From: Serinus canaria
Taxonomy: Eukaryota > Chordata > Aves > Passeriformes > Fringillidae
DNA length: 64,000 nt
Direction: 5' to 3'
Assembly (NCBI RefSeq): GCF_022539315.1
Contig: NC_066314.1
Coordinates: 46,623,180 to 46,687,179 of the forward strand
In this document: positions 12,835 to 24,465 of the stretch, piece by piece
How the letters are laid out: every line of letters begins with the position of its first letter
How positions within the stretch are numbered: position 1 is the stretch's first letter
Program-made: the position numbers and the translations under genes
Notes under the pieces: model-generated
What the model was told of the DNA's origin: nothing
The model's input: the letters and a program-made list of their open reading frames with translations, nothing else
Database searches by the model: none

Positions 12835-13595
12835 CATCACAGGGTCGCAGAATACGCTGGTTTGTAAGGGACCCGCAAGGGTCATCGAGTCCTGCTCGTG
12901 GCCCTGCACAGCACCATCCCCAGGAGTCACTCCCTGTGCCTGAGAGCACTGTCCAGACACGGCCTGAGCTCTGCCAGGCTGGTGCTGTGACCACTGCCCT
13001 GGGGAGCTGTTCCAGTGCTCAAACACCCTCTGGGTGAAGAACCTTTTTCTAATACCCAACCTAAACCTCCCTTGACACAACTTCAGGTCATTCCCTTGTG
13101 TCCTGTCTCTGGTCACCACAGAGAAGAGATCAGTGTCTCCCCCTCCTCTTCCCCGCACAAGAAGTTGTCACTGCAATGAGGTTTTTCCTCAGTCTCCTCC
13201 AGGCCGAACAGAGCAAGCTCATCCATTCCTCATACGCCTTCCTTTCAAGGCCCATCACTATCTTCGTTGCCCTCATTTGGATGTTCTCTTAGTATCTTTT
13301 TTATTGTGGTGCCCAAACTGCACACAGCACTCGAGGTGAGGCCAACCAGTGCACAGCAGAGGGGACAATCCCCTCCCTTGCCCAGCTGGTGATGCTGTGT
13401 CTGATGCCCCCCAGAACAGGGCTGGCCCTCCTGGCTCAGGGGGCACTGCTGGCTCATGTTCAGCTTGCCATCAACCAGGACTGCCAGGTCCTTTCCATGG
13501 CACTGCTTTCCAGTGCCTCATTCCCCAGTCTGTATGTACCTTGCCAACAGGGTTGCCCCGTCCCTGGGGCACCAGTCCTGGTGCACCCCACTGCA
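12835..13595 (-). mobile_element. CR1 LINE 3' portion, 5' truncated (CR1-J-like)
   Basis: In reverse complement this is the last part of a CR1 element. From the left edge: the degenerate 3' terminus (ATCACAGGGTCGCAGAATAC), AAGGGACC...ATCGAGTCCTG, GGGGAGCTGTTCCAGTGCTC, CTCTGGGTGAAGAACC, CACAGAGAAGAGATCAGTG, CTGCACACAGCACTCGAGGT, GGCTCATGTTCAGCTTGCCA and GGGTTGCCCCGTCCC. About 760 bp covers the end of ORF2 and the 3' UTR; the rest is missing. Frame-breaking changes prevent any RT product. The phrase order matches the CR1-J group common in passerines. It abuts the CpG island directly, and the 3' boundary is clear to within about 10 bp. Confidence 0.9.
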
Positions 13596-14236
13596 GGGGG
13601 TATTTGCAATTGACACTACAAAAATTATGTTCCCCAGACACTGGTGAGAGTCACAACATCTTGGGACTCACGTGTTACTCCATCCCTGCTGAAGGCCTAC
13701 ACAAGTGTTTTCTAACACATGTGCACTTGTCATCCTGCAGGAAAGCTCTGCTCCCTGTTTTTCCACACAGCAACATCACCTGTAAACACCTGGACATGGG
13801 CAGCGCCCTCACGGATGCACCAGAAGATATGCTGAGTGCCAGGCAGCTGATCCTCCATGACAGGTACTGGGAATTGAATGTTTCCACTACAGACCCTGGC
13901 CACTCTCTTCCCCTCTATGCATGAGCCATAGGTCAAGGCTGACATGTCACCTGCTGACATGCGGGTCCAGCAACAAGTAAAGCACAGGAAGGTACAAAAA
14001 TGTCAGGCATGTTGACCAATAGAGGTTGGTTTTCAAGGGACACTCACTGCTCCACAGGTCTCAGTGGCCCGCACTTCAGTAGTCAGTGAAGAGGCAAAGG
14101 AAACTGTTTAACAGTAGTATCACTGACCTAAGCAGAGACATTTTCACAGAACATGTTGGGTCAGGAGGGAATGAGCCAGAACTGGGACAAAACATGAAGA
14201 AATGGCATCCTCACACATACTGCTTGCTTTCTGAAA

Positions 14237-14271
14237 GAAAAAAAAAAAAAAACAACAACAAAACAAAAACC
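14237..14271 (+). repeat. A-rich low-complexity tract
   Basis: A run of about seventeen A residues leads into AACAACAACAAAACAAAAAC. It could be a decayed poly(A) tail of a processed insertion on the plus strand, but I recognise no retrocopy body upstream. Confidence 0.85.
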
Positions 14272-17164
14272 ACAACTTTTTTGCTCGAGTCTGAGCTCCT
14301 GCAGCTAAAATAGCTGTTGGGTGAGCCAGGGCTCCACTGTAGTCAGCTGCAAGCTGCATCTCTGAGGTGATGCAGGCATTGCATCTGCAAAGCTGCTTAC
14401 CATCCTCTCTGCCTGTTTGCCCTCCTCAGGGACCACCTCCCAAAAAGCCTACCAGGACAACAGGCCTTCATTGCACCTGTCCTTCCAGCTTATGGCTGTA
14501 CTGCTGCAGGGGGATGGAGTCAGATTCCAGAGGGCAAGAGGGAGGCAAAGCCACCTGCAGTGCAATCAAGCGACTGCTGTGGGAAGAAGCCAGGCAGCAA
14601 AGGAAGGATGATTTACTGACACAAGCTAAGCCAATATAAACACTTTTGATACAGGTGCCTGTGTTCTCAGATATTGCCTGACTTAATTCAATTGTTTTGT
14701 AAACCGATTTAGTTAAATCTGTATAAAACTGGTGTTTAAACAAGCCCAAACAGTGGTTAAAATGCTGTTAATAAAACATATCACCATAAAACAAATATAT
14801 GTTACGAAGCTTTGCTTTTTGCTGACAGGACATATCCTTTCTCATTCTATTTCTTTTTTCCTCTGTTCTTTTCCTTAGAGGTTGTACATTCTGCTGTGCC
14901 ATGACTGTCTCTTTCTTTCTGTACTGTACAAAAATAGGGTTGTCTCCATTCAAAAGTCTGCAAGTCCACCTCTAGCGTTTCTCAGTGTTGTATAAAGTAG
15001 AGCTGGGGAGACATTTATTTATTTTTATATAACCTTCAATAAGATTCAACCCAGAGCAATATTTTTAAGCAGATTTTAAGCAAAGTAGTTTATTCTGGAT
15101 CTAGCCTGACCCTTTTCATTCTTTCCAAACTGACCTATCTTACAGTTTGGAGTTATTTAATCACTCTGAAAAGATGTTCCCATTTTTCTTGTTTTCAGCA
15201 AGGTCACTTTTTTTAGCAATGTTAGTTTTTTTCTGGTATTTTTAAGTCCTATTCCAAAATCACCCAAATCAAAATCTCTCTGTGTTCAAAATTAACTTTC
15301 AAAATACCATTATCTTCTCTCAAACTTGGCCCAAATGCCCAATTAGTTTGGCCTCCTCCACCAAAAACCCCTCATTTTTTAAACAAATGCAGGACAGAGT
15401 TATAAAAAAATAGGAGGACCAAATTACTGTACCTTCAGTAGAAATCAACATCAATAAGACTAGCATAAGTCAACTTTTTCCTAGACACATCTCTTTATGG
15501 TCTTTGATTCGTTCAAAAGAGAAATTTTGGCCAAGTGCTTCCAGCATCCAGCTGTTTGCACACCTGCATTATGCACTGGAGCAATTGCTCTCTTGGGGAG
15601 GCAGGTGAGGGGTGACTGGAGCAGCCACACGGAGCTGCAGGAATTGTCACTGATGCAAATGAAGAAAAAAGGGACACATTTGAAAAAAAGGCAGAGGGGG
15701 GGATGGGAGACAGCAAACTTCCTGTGTCAGTTGGGCAGCTCTGAAGGACTTAGGAGGGATATACAGAAGCAAGGGGGGCTGGGGCTGGTCTGTGGAAGGG
15801 ATGGGAGGCAGCCTCTGGACCCACAGGGAAGCAGGAACCAGTTAATCTCTGAGACAGCAGTGTGAGAGCTGCAGGCTCTGGGATAAAAGGGGCCAGAATG
15901 CTTAGCTGGGCTCAGAAGCTGGAGGATGCATCCCTAAGTAGAACTCTAGCTCAGTGGGCATCCACTGTCTGCTGCTACTACAGTCAAACTGCACCCAGAG
16001 AGCAGCCTGCCTTCCTACCCCGTGCCACGCAGTGCTGCTGATTTGTACCCTAAAAGCCAGGCAGCCATTGGGAGCAGCTGCACAGCATGTCAGGACCTCA
16101 GAGGAGCCCAGCCAAGCCCCCACAGCCTCACGTTGCTGCTGTCTGAAGAGCCCAGAGCCTCCCCTGAGGAAAATGGTGTGCATACAAAATCTCATGGGAG
16201 AGGTTGTCACCCACGCTCTCCCATCTGTCCCAAATTCTTGCTCTTTATCAGTCCCATAGCTCCTTTCCACTGCGAGACAAAGCTGCCGACTGGCTGGTGT
16301 GCCAGCACAGGGGTTGGCTCCTAAAGGCTGTGTTAGGAAGGGAACTCTGCTCCAAAGGACACATTCAGAGTAAGCCCTGTGTACATTTGGCAGGGATGAT
16401 AATCCCCAACCACCCAGCCTGGTGACATTGCTGGAGGCCTCAAGAGTAGACAGTCCAAGCCAGGATTTGTGATTGTTTACCTTGACATCCATTTGGATAC
16501 ACTCCAAGTGTAGACAAGGGATTTAGATGCCCAGATTATTTGCCCTCATGGCAGCAATGCACAAGTACAACTACTAGGATGATTAGAGATATTCCATCTG
16601 CTTAAATTGCTCCCTTTCCCTGCCAGCTCTGATAACCATGATGATGGGGATTTAAGCCCCAGTGCTACTAGCTGTGACTGGCACCAGTGTGATGATTATA
16701 TTTCCCGTGGGACCACCCTTCCAGTTCTGTGCAGTCCATCTTTGCTCATCTCATCACAGCAGTAGTCTCATCTCTGCTTGTAGAGCCTCAGTCCACATTC
16801 CACATCAACAGTCCCCAACAGCTCCTGTGCAAGGCACTACATAATACTGTAACAGAAAGATGGCTCTTGCCTCTTTATTTGGCTGTTAAAGCAAACAGAG
16901 GTAGTACAGATCATGAGAAAAAACAGCAGACAACAGAAGGAATTAGAAGAATTGTAGATCTTAGTTGTCTTTGCACAATTGCAAGTTCTTATGCTAGTTT
17001 TATTCATCCTTTGAAATGTCACCTCTTTGGGCTGTGGCCAAAAATATTAAGTCCCAGTCCACAGTGAAAAAATAGAGGCTTCAACTAAAAGTATCTTTAC
17101 TAAGCTTGAACTAAACCGTTTGTTATCAGTAATTGCTACAAAATAAGAGGCACTGTTCAGCCCT

Positions 17165-17300
17165 GCATCTTTGGAGAGAAATGCTAGAAGTAATTGAGTT
17201 TAGAGTGCAATTGCATAATGGTTTACTCTCAAGCACTTCCCTTGGTGGTTGACAATTCTGTTGTTAAGCGGTGAACTCGGAGTGCATTGTAGCACACTGT
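17165..17300. promoter_or_regulatory. Candidate conserved non-coding element
   Basis: The block contains AGTAATTGAGTTTAGAGTGC, GCAATTGCATAATGG and GTGCATTGTAGCACACTGTC. It is a compact mix of homeodomain-like cores (AATTG, TAAT) and C/EBP-like TTGCATAAT without repeat character. Nothing codes for protein here. The call rests on motif texture only. Confidence 0.15.
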
Positions 17301-19814
17301 CATTTGGACCTGGAGAGCAAAGTCTTCCAATACTTCAAGTGCTCAGTGTTGTGGTTCTGCTCCCCAGAAAGAGGGCACCTCCCAAAGCACGCCCTTGCCT
17401 TGTGAACAACATTTTCCATTGATTCCTGGGGAATTCCAGCAACTCTGAATCCATTAGAACCTTTTTGTAGCAAAAGTTAGGGGTCTCCTAAACAAATGAA
17501 GAGGCAGCTCAACCTGACTCCTATTTGAGAGCACAGCTAAGGAAACAGAACAGACTAATCTCCCTGGGAGGAAGGCACACTTGTTTTGCAATCTTAAGCC
17601 TTCCAGTGCACACACTGGGGTCTCGTAATCTTCCCCTCTGACTCCTCTCCTGGAGTGGGGCAATTGAAGTAGATTACGGAAGTCAGTGATGGTGGTTGAT
17701 GACTGATTTTAGAGTATGTGTTCCCAAACTACCAAAGAGGAACAACTTGATTCATAGGAAACCCCTCCTTTTCCTTTTCTCTTTCTCTAGCATGCCCAAC
17801 ATTCATTAAGACTGGTTGTTGATTATCTGCACTCTTGTCATCCCACCTCAGTATCTCAGCTGTGAAATACAGCTCTTCTTCTTATTCCTGGCCGTCAAAT
17901 GCAGTAAACATGGGCATTCTCTCATGCTTTTGTGTGTCCTAGCTTATCCTTTTGCAGGGTCAGAGGATGCCTTCAGAACCATCCAAACCCCTGCTGCCTT
18001 CAAATAAATTGCCTTTTTCTTTTGTTTTTTAACCATCTAGAAAAAACTCTTTGCCTTCTAGGACTGACAGTTATTCCCACACACTCAGAAGCAACAAAAC
18101 ACAAACAGGCTTCATCCTTTGTAGTCAGCTTTAGCACGTAAGGGCAGAGGAACCCAAAGCCATCCTTCTGGAGGGAAAGAATGAAGGGAAGCTGTGACTG
18201 GTGAGTGTGCTCATAATAGTTTTATCTGAAATGCAGCCCACAAATTCTGAGGGGATGTAACATGATGGCCACCAACATAAGGCCTTTTTCTAGGCTTTTC
18301 AAAAGGTTTTTACAAACTGAAAGTCACCTGTGGCAGCAAGGGAGGAGCTGCAGTGGGACATAGATTGTGTAGGGTGAACTGCAGGACATGAAAGGAAAGA
18401 GGCAGCTGCACAGCATAGTGAGGACCTCAGAGCTTGACTGCTCCTAGATCTCTTCCTTCATCTGTTATGCAATTCAATAACCAAGACTCCAATATGCAAG
18501 TGCAACCCAGTGCTATGCAATGAAGCAAGCAGGCTGTGGTTGTAGGTTTCACAGCAGAGACTGCAAGGCATTGAATCTGCAGAGACAAAAATCATTGCTG
18601 TGAAAGCACATTTCATCACTTTCTTCCCATGAGTGGAAAAGCTTACACCTCCTTCCTTCTCACCCCCGATACCCCTAAAGACATTCAACTGCATTGTGTA
18701 ACAGGGAAAAACTTCATCTGCAAGACAGGCCCATGGCAGCAGGACTTCTCCCTTGCCCTTGGGGAGAGCTTTTGGGCACAGGCAAAGGAACTTTGGTATC
18801 AAACAAAGTAAATTGCTGATTCGGAGTTAGATTGTCACAGAAAGCCATTAAATAACAGGGACAATGAGGAAGAGGGAAGGATGGCAAAGAGTCAGTTTAG
18901 ATGAAAGAGCAATTTTGTGAGTTGTTTTTTGTTTGGGTTTTGAAGAATAAGAGCATTACACTTCCAGCATATGTTGCACAGTAAATGCTGAAGGGCCAAG
19001 CAGAGCAAAAAAAGGGAAAAGGCCCTGAAAACCTTCAACACATTATTGAAATACGAGAAGGAAAAGGTTTTGTTTCCATGGCAACATATACTATGGTGCT
19101 TCTGCTGGAGCAATCTACCAGAGAAAGAGGACTTTCACTGTTAGGTATACCAGAACTGAAAGATAATTACAGAGACCACTTTCCTCAACTGGGCACATTT
19201 GTAAATTTTCTACTTGATGTGTGCAAGTGCTCAGATGTTACAAAGCTCCTGGAAATTGATGTCTCCATAGATAACAGAATGAGCTCCAAGGAAAGTGTAG
19301 GTACCTGTTGCAGACCAAATGCCTGTGAAAGTTTGAGTGCATTGTGGTGTTTTGCCCTTCCACAATGTTGCTTTGCTGAATGAATATGGCCCGCAACAGA
19401 ACTTAAGGGTTAAAAATCATTCTTAACTGCAGATTTTGGAATAAGAAGTTGCAGTTTTTCATCCAAGACAAGAGGACTTGGTTTCCAACTGTCACCTCCT
19501 ATTTCTCTCGTACATGTCTGTCAAAGCTGAGGTGCTCCATGCCAGCTGTTTTACCACAGCAGCATGGCATGAAAGAATTCAAGAGAAAAAAAAAGGAATG
19601 TGAAACAGGAGAGAGAACTGTTTAGATACAGAAAATACTGATATGAGAAGAGCTGGAACAGGACTCCAAACATAGCTTTCACCCTATTGCAGTGAGCATC
19701 ACTGTATCATCACTTATTAAAAATGATGAGCTGTAATACTAAAACTATCTGTCTGTGGTATGGTAATGGCCAGAAGCACAAAGAAAGGTAGTCAGGCATC
19801 TTGTAATCCAAGTG

Positions 19815-19995
19815 GGTAAGAAAAAGAATTAGGTATCTGTATTTTGCAGAGGGGAGGCAAGAATGAATTGCACAAGGTTAAAATACCTTGTCTAAAGTTG
19901 CAATGAAAGTTTGCGACAGAAATGGTTGAACCTACATCTCCCGATCTCCATCCAAATGTCTAATGATATAACTATCTTCAGAGTTATATCTCCAG
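19815..19995 (+). mobile_element. MIR/CORE-SINE relic (copy 2)
   Basis: ATTTTGCAGAGGGGAGGCAA followed by TTGCACAAGGTTAAAATACC, CTTGTCTAAAGTTGCAATGA, TTTGCGACAGAAATGGTTGA and ACCTACATCTCCCGATCTCC tracks the core and right arm of the amniote MIR family. That consensus reads ATTTTACAGATGGGGAAACTGAG, TTGCCCAAGGTCACA, GTGGCAGAGC and TTGAACCCAGGTCTCC. The tail CCAAATGTCTAATGATATAA replaces the usual CCAATGCTCTAACCACTA. Highly diverged and non-coding. Confidence 0.6.
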
Positions 19996-20187
19996 GTGTT
20001 CATTGAAGAATTCTGCAGATGCAGCTCAGCTGCTGAGGCCCAGCATAATCATACAGATGGAATAAATAAAGTCAGCACAACAGCTCCATGGTCATGGGAA
20101 CCTGACAGACATTTCTCTGCCCACCATGGTTTCAGCAAAGACATTTTCTTCCCCAGATAGAAACAGCACTAACTAAACAGAATTTTT

Positions 20188-20272
20188 AAAAACCCAAAAA
20201 AACCAAAAAAAAACCAACTAAACCACCAAACAATCAAAAACCACAAACAAACAAACAAAACCACCCCCAACC
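20188..20272 (+). repeat. A/C-rich low-complexity tract
   Basis: About 85 bases of almost only A and C, with AAACC, AAAC and CCCAA submotifs, and a minority of T and G. It gives the minus strand a G/T-only character and keeps minus-strand frames open with W, F and G-rich nonsense peptides. Confidence 0.85.
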
Positions 20273-21730
20273 CAGCATCCTCGAGCCATAATAGCGTATC
20301 ACACAGAAGAAGCAGGAGAGCATTTATCAGCTGGAAGGAAGATATTGCTAAAGTGATTAACTTCATTGAACTCAGGGCAGCAACCACCACCCTGTCCTGT
20401 ATTTTAAGGACCAGACTATGAAAGGACATGCTGGGGAAAATTTCTATTGGGCAGGTCTGTCTGGTGTCCTTCCTCCTCATTTTGACTCTGAATAACTTTT
20501 GGGAAAAGAAATATGGAGTGGAGACTGAAGTGTGCCAATAGCTGGAGAAAACAAGTACCTGTGCTCTCAGATTCTGAGGCCAGGATCAACAGCAGGGGAA
20601 CAGGTTACAAAACTGTGCTCTGAGTGAGCAATCTTAGCACCTCTGGATCCTGAAGGGAAAAATGTACATAATTGCTAGGCCTGGACAGCATTACCCTTTC
20701 TGTACTCCAGGGAAGGAGCTGGCAGTAAATGCCAATCACAGCCTGAAGCTGGCACAGCACTTACAGAAAGCAAACCAGACAGAGACCGATGGCCATAGAC
20801 AACATCCTCCCATCACTCTCTGCAGTTTTGCCTTACAATTCTTTCCCTCCTCAGTGCTACAGACTGGCCTCCAGCCCTTCTTTCATCCCACCTGATCCAA
20901 TGCCACTGGCAGTGAGAACCATAACTACTAAACTCTCTTTGCATTTTGTCTGTTTGTTTTCATGTTCTGCTCTGGTCATGTATCATGGATTTCCCTTGTA
21001 CGCTCTTGGGACACACAGGATTTATATATTTACATCTGTGCATCCATGACGATCTGGCCTTCTCTAGCCTCATGTCACTACAGTCCTTAAGGATAACATC
21101 ACATTGAAAAGAGATTTCTTTCTTTGATCAGGCTTCAAAAAAGCAGAGTGGCCATTTCAGAAGAAGGGAACTGGATTTTGAGCCAAGCATGTCTTTTTTA
21201 CTTCTCTTCCTTGCAGTACTCTTCATGCGGAGAAAATCTTCAGGGTTTTTCTACAGGACTTCTATGCAGCTCTGCAGAGCTGCCAGAAGGTGGTCCTGGA
21301 GAAGCATTTTCAGCAGCCCTTGGAAGGGTACAGGAGGGCTACAGTGAAAGAGGGATGCTCACAGCAAGTCAGAGTGCAGCTCTCTAGGCATGCAGACTTG
21401 ACAAGTGTGACAGGATTGAATACCCCACAGGCAGCACAAAGAGCCTGTAAGTGATCAGCCTCACAGCTCCATGCTAGGACATAGGTATACCATCCTAGGT
21501 ATAGGTGTCATGTCCTCCTGGGCTCAAATTAGGGACTTCACATGTTGGAGTTCAACATGTAGGACTCTGGAGGGGACAAAGCCGCAGCTGGAAAAGGTCT
21601 GAGGAGAGATGGAGCATGGCTCTCCTGTGAACACCTGCAAAGCATGGAGTCTCTCCCAGTCCAGCACTGAGAGCATCCCAGCTGGCTGGCTTCAAGACAA
21701 CATGGCACTGTAATTCTCATCTATCCAGTA

Positions 21731-21770
21731 CTAAATTGTCCCTTTCTATTCTAAATTGTCCCTTTCCCTG
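21731..21770 (+). repeat. 20-bp tandem duplication
   Basis: Two adjacent 20-bp units, CTAAATTGTCCCTTTCTATT and CTAAATTGTCCCTTTCCCTG, share their first 16 bases exactly. This is a recent local duplication, most simply replication slippage. Confidence 0.85.
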
Positions 21771-23394
21771 CAAAGCCTTGAGAAGCATATGGATCATCTG
21801 AATATCTAGTGGCTTTATGCAGCTCATACGCTTCTCAGAATATAGAACTGGTTCTCTAGGTGCCTTTCATGCTAGAGGTGCCCCTTCACTGGAAAAGCAT
21901 CAGGAATGGGAGTCAGTGTACAGCCTTGCACACAGCCTGCCATAGGGGAAATAGGGTTTTCATCAGCTCTTCTTTGCTAGAGGAGCTGCGCCAGCCTGTG
22001 ATCATTTCTCCCAGTACAAGCTGGTAAGGAGGCAGAGAGCTCAGTGCCTTCTCCCTATTGTGAGGACGCCCCATCCACAGCTGTGCACCTAGGTAAAGTG
22101 CCAACAAATTATGGAGGCGAGGCAGAAAATCATTCCTACAGTTCCATTTGCAAGATAAATTATAGCATCTGCTTCTGAATTCAAACGAGAGCAATGCTGC
22201 AGCCTTTCTAACCTGCTGCTCTTGCTGCACAGTCGTCACCATTTTCTGGCTGTTCCGGGAGCTTCTGTGAAAGGGAAACACATTAACAGACCTCAGACAG
22301 CTATTAGCGGATGCTTGTCTGGATTGCAATAGAGATCATGACTTGTGTGGTTGCCCACAGCCTCAGAAAAATTGTCAGGGTCTGAAATAAGATGACAGAA
22401 ATGGTAGATCTGCTCTCACCTAGCAGTGCTGAAGGATCAGAAGTCAGGTGAAGGAAGCAAAACAGGAAGCCATAGTCTCTCCGGTCTCCCATTAGCAAGA
22501 GTAGTAGAAATGGTACTAATGTGCTAAGGAAAAGTGACTCAAATGTGTTTTGCCTGTGTCATATCCTCAAGCTGGGAAATCCTCTTTGTGTACCTGACAT
22601 GCATTGCCAGAATGCACCAGGCATTTAAGTCCCTTAAGTCCCAAAATCTTTGTCAATATTTTGATGTAGGCTGGGATTAGGCTATGGTTTGCCTATACAT
22701 GGCTGAGACTAGCATAGCTCCTTTGCAGTATATGTCTGTCTCTTGCTCTTTCTCCTGTACCCTCCTTCCCAGTAACACAGCTGCTAATTCACTGTGAAAC
22801 CTCAGATTCTCACCTACAACTGGACCCCTGTTCCTACTGGAAAAATGTAGGGAACAGGATGCTAATCCCCTTCATAAGGATAATAACCCCCAGGGTATGT
22901 GCCTGATGAGCTGCTCAGCTGGTGTCTTTCAGAAGACAGACGTGGAGAATCAATCCAGTCCTCCATGGTAAATACACTTTCAGAGTCTGACACCTCTGCT
23001 CTGATTTGGATATCTCTAAGAGTAGTATGAGTTATACTTTGGAGTTCCCCATCTCTGTGTCTTGGCCACTGGAGTTACAGAAGATGTGTCCCCCCTTTCC
23101 TCAGCAAATGATTGGATTAACCTCTCTGATGCACAAGGATGATACAAGAACTGCCATGTGGGTTGAGGCATGTTGTGATAAGTCGTGGTTCACACCAGGC
23201 TTTCAGCTGTGCCTGAGCCACTCTGGCAGAGCTGCCCAGTGCTGGTCAGTGTCTCCTGCCAGGAAGGAGCAGAGAGACAGCAGCCAGCGCTGCCATGCTG
23301 CAGGGCACTCCTCCTGGCACTCCTGCTGCCACTGGCCTTCCCTCCAAGAGCCCATCTGCTCATCTTCCTCTCTCCCTCTCATTTTATGCAAAGC

Positions 23395-23515
23395 AGCTCA
23401 TTAGCCCGATTAGCAGCCAAGCACCATTTCTGATTGTTCATCAGTGATTCCTTTGTTGCCCTCCATCACTCCTGTTGAGCCTCATTAGTGCTGCTAGGAA
23501 GCAGAGGAGCTCTTG
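23395..23515. promoter_or_regulatory. Candidate conserved non-coding element
   Basis: Clustered homeodomain-like cores (GCTCATTAGCCCGATTAGC, CTCATTAGTGCTGCTAGG) sit beside SOX/HMG-like sites (TGATTGTTCATC, CCTTTGTTGCC). TTAGCCCGATTAGC is itself near-palindromic. There is no reading frame of interest and no repeat character. The density of developmental factor sites suggests an enhancer, but conservation has not been checked. Confidence 0.22.
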
Positions 23516-24167
23516 GGATATTTATAGGAAGGGTGGGGTGTTCTTTAGGCTTTGTTGCTGTTTAATATCCCTCCTCCACCTCTTCCTTTACCCCAGCCCT
23601 CCCTCAAAAGCCTTCTCTTACTATGGAGCTTATCCAGGGGGTACACAGCGACAGGACAGGTCTGATGGTTTTGAGTCAGGGAAATGAGAAAGACAAGCTG
23701 GAGGTATGCAGAGGCTCAGTCCTGGGTCAGGAGTGTACAAACCTACACAGGACAGGGTACCTGGGGTTGAGTCTGTGCCCCTGTGCAAACACCTGTCAGG
23801 TGGGGTATCTGTAGCAGCCCACAAATGAATACAAGCGGATCATCATGTGCACACAGCATTCTTGGGGACGTATCTACCCCAGCTACAAGCAGAGCTTGAG
23901 CATGCAGCACCGGTGACAGGGGTTGGGTGTGAATGCCTTTCCATGCAGGACACCCACTACTCTGCCTGTAAGCTGATGGAGCACTGTGCCATGCTCCCAA
24001 CAGCTCCAGAGGGAGCAACTGCCTTGGTTACTTATAAAAATATTCTTTCATGCAGCACTTAATTATGGAAGCAACTAGACAAAGACTAATCATTCATTCT
24101 AATACAAGGGAGAATAATCATTCTGACAGCAGGAGATACTTGGCTTCTTTGGGAGGAGAACAGAGTG

Positions 24168-24186
24168 TGAGGAGGAGGAGGAGGCT
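24168..24186 (+). repeat. Short (GAG/AGG)n microsatellite
   Basis: About six GAG/AGG triplets in a purine-rich stretch that continues as A/G-rich sequence to about 24235. Confidence 0.8.
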
Positions 24187-24374
24187 GAAGAAAAACTACA
24201 GGACAGGGAAAGGAGGAGAAAGGAAGAACAAAATCCTAAATCAGTTACCCAGTACAGACATCTTTATGACTTCATAAATGGAATATGCTTAGTGCTTAGA
24301 TCTTTCCCAGCATCACGAGGACACCTCTCCCTAGTCCAAGCCTGAGGCCTTGATCATGCCAGAAGTCAAACCGG

Positions 24375-24465
24375 GTGACATTTTAATATCACTTTTCATT
24401 TCGAGATTGCATCTTCCTTCCAAAGGGTCCCAAAGTGTTTTTATAACCTTTCCAGGCACATAATT
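24375..24465 (+). mobile_element. Possible MIR/CORE-SINE left-arm fragment (copy 3)
   Basis: TATCACTTTTCATTTCGAGA, TTGCATCTTCCTTCCAAAGG and GTCCCAAAGTGTTTTTATAA resemble the left half of the same SINE family, where AGCACTTTTCATC...AAGGATCTCAAAGCGCTTTACAAA is typical. The diagnostic core and right arm are absent, so the assignment is weaker than for the other copies. Confidence 0.35.

Larger units (their letters stand above)
12385..12835. promoter_or_regulatory. CpG island
   Basis: GC content and CpG density jump abruptly from the AT-rich flank ending near 12380 to sequence made almost entirely of G and C with many CG dinucleotides. They fall again where the CR1 copy begins. The block contains multiple GC boxes of the SP1/KLF type (GGGGCGG), a strong CTCF-like motif and a 41-bp minisatellite. 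Such islands usually mark promoters or insulators, but I find no TATA box, initiator or recognisable first exon, and the direction of transcription cannot be assigned. It may be an orphan island, or partly a by-product of minisatellite growth. Confidence 0.7.
13600..19810. other. Unique non-coding stretch, mostly AT-balanced
   Basis: No gene is recognisable. The stretch contains an A-rich tract at 14237 and a possible regulatory block at 17165-17300, both listed separately. A 132-codon plus-strand open frame at 18985-19383 has no recognised domain and is discussed as a finding. The remaining frames look like chance. Confidence 0.5.
20000..24370. other. Unique non-coding stretch with low-complexity DNA
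   Basis: No gene is recognisable. It holds the A/C-rich tract at 20188, a 20-bp tandem duplication at 21731, a homeodomain/SOX-rich block at 23395 and a short GAG/AGG run at 24168, each listed separately. Confidence 0.5.

Noticed and set aside
12340..13158. Long minus-strand reading frames (272 and 206 codons) with a repeated [17 protein letters not shown] peptide
   Set aside because: They run through the 41-bp minisatellite and into a dead CR1. A 41-bp GC-rich repeat lacks stops in most frames and cycles through all three, so the repeat peptide is an artefact and not a protein.
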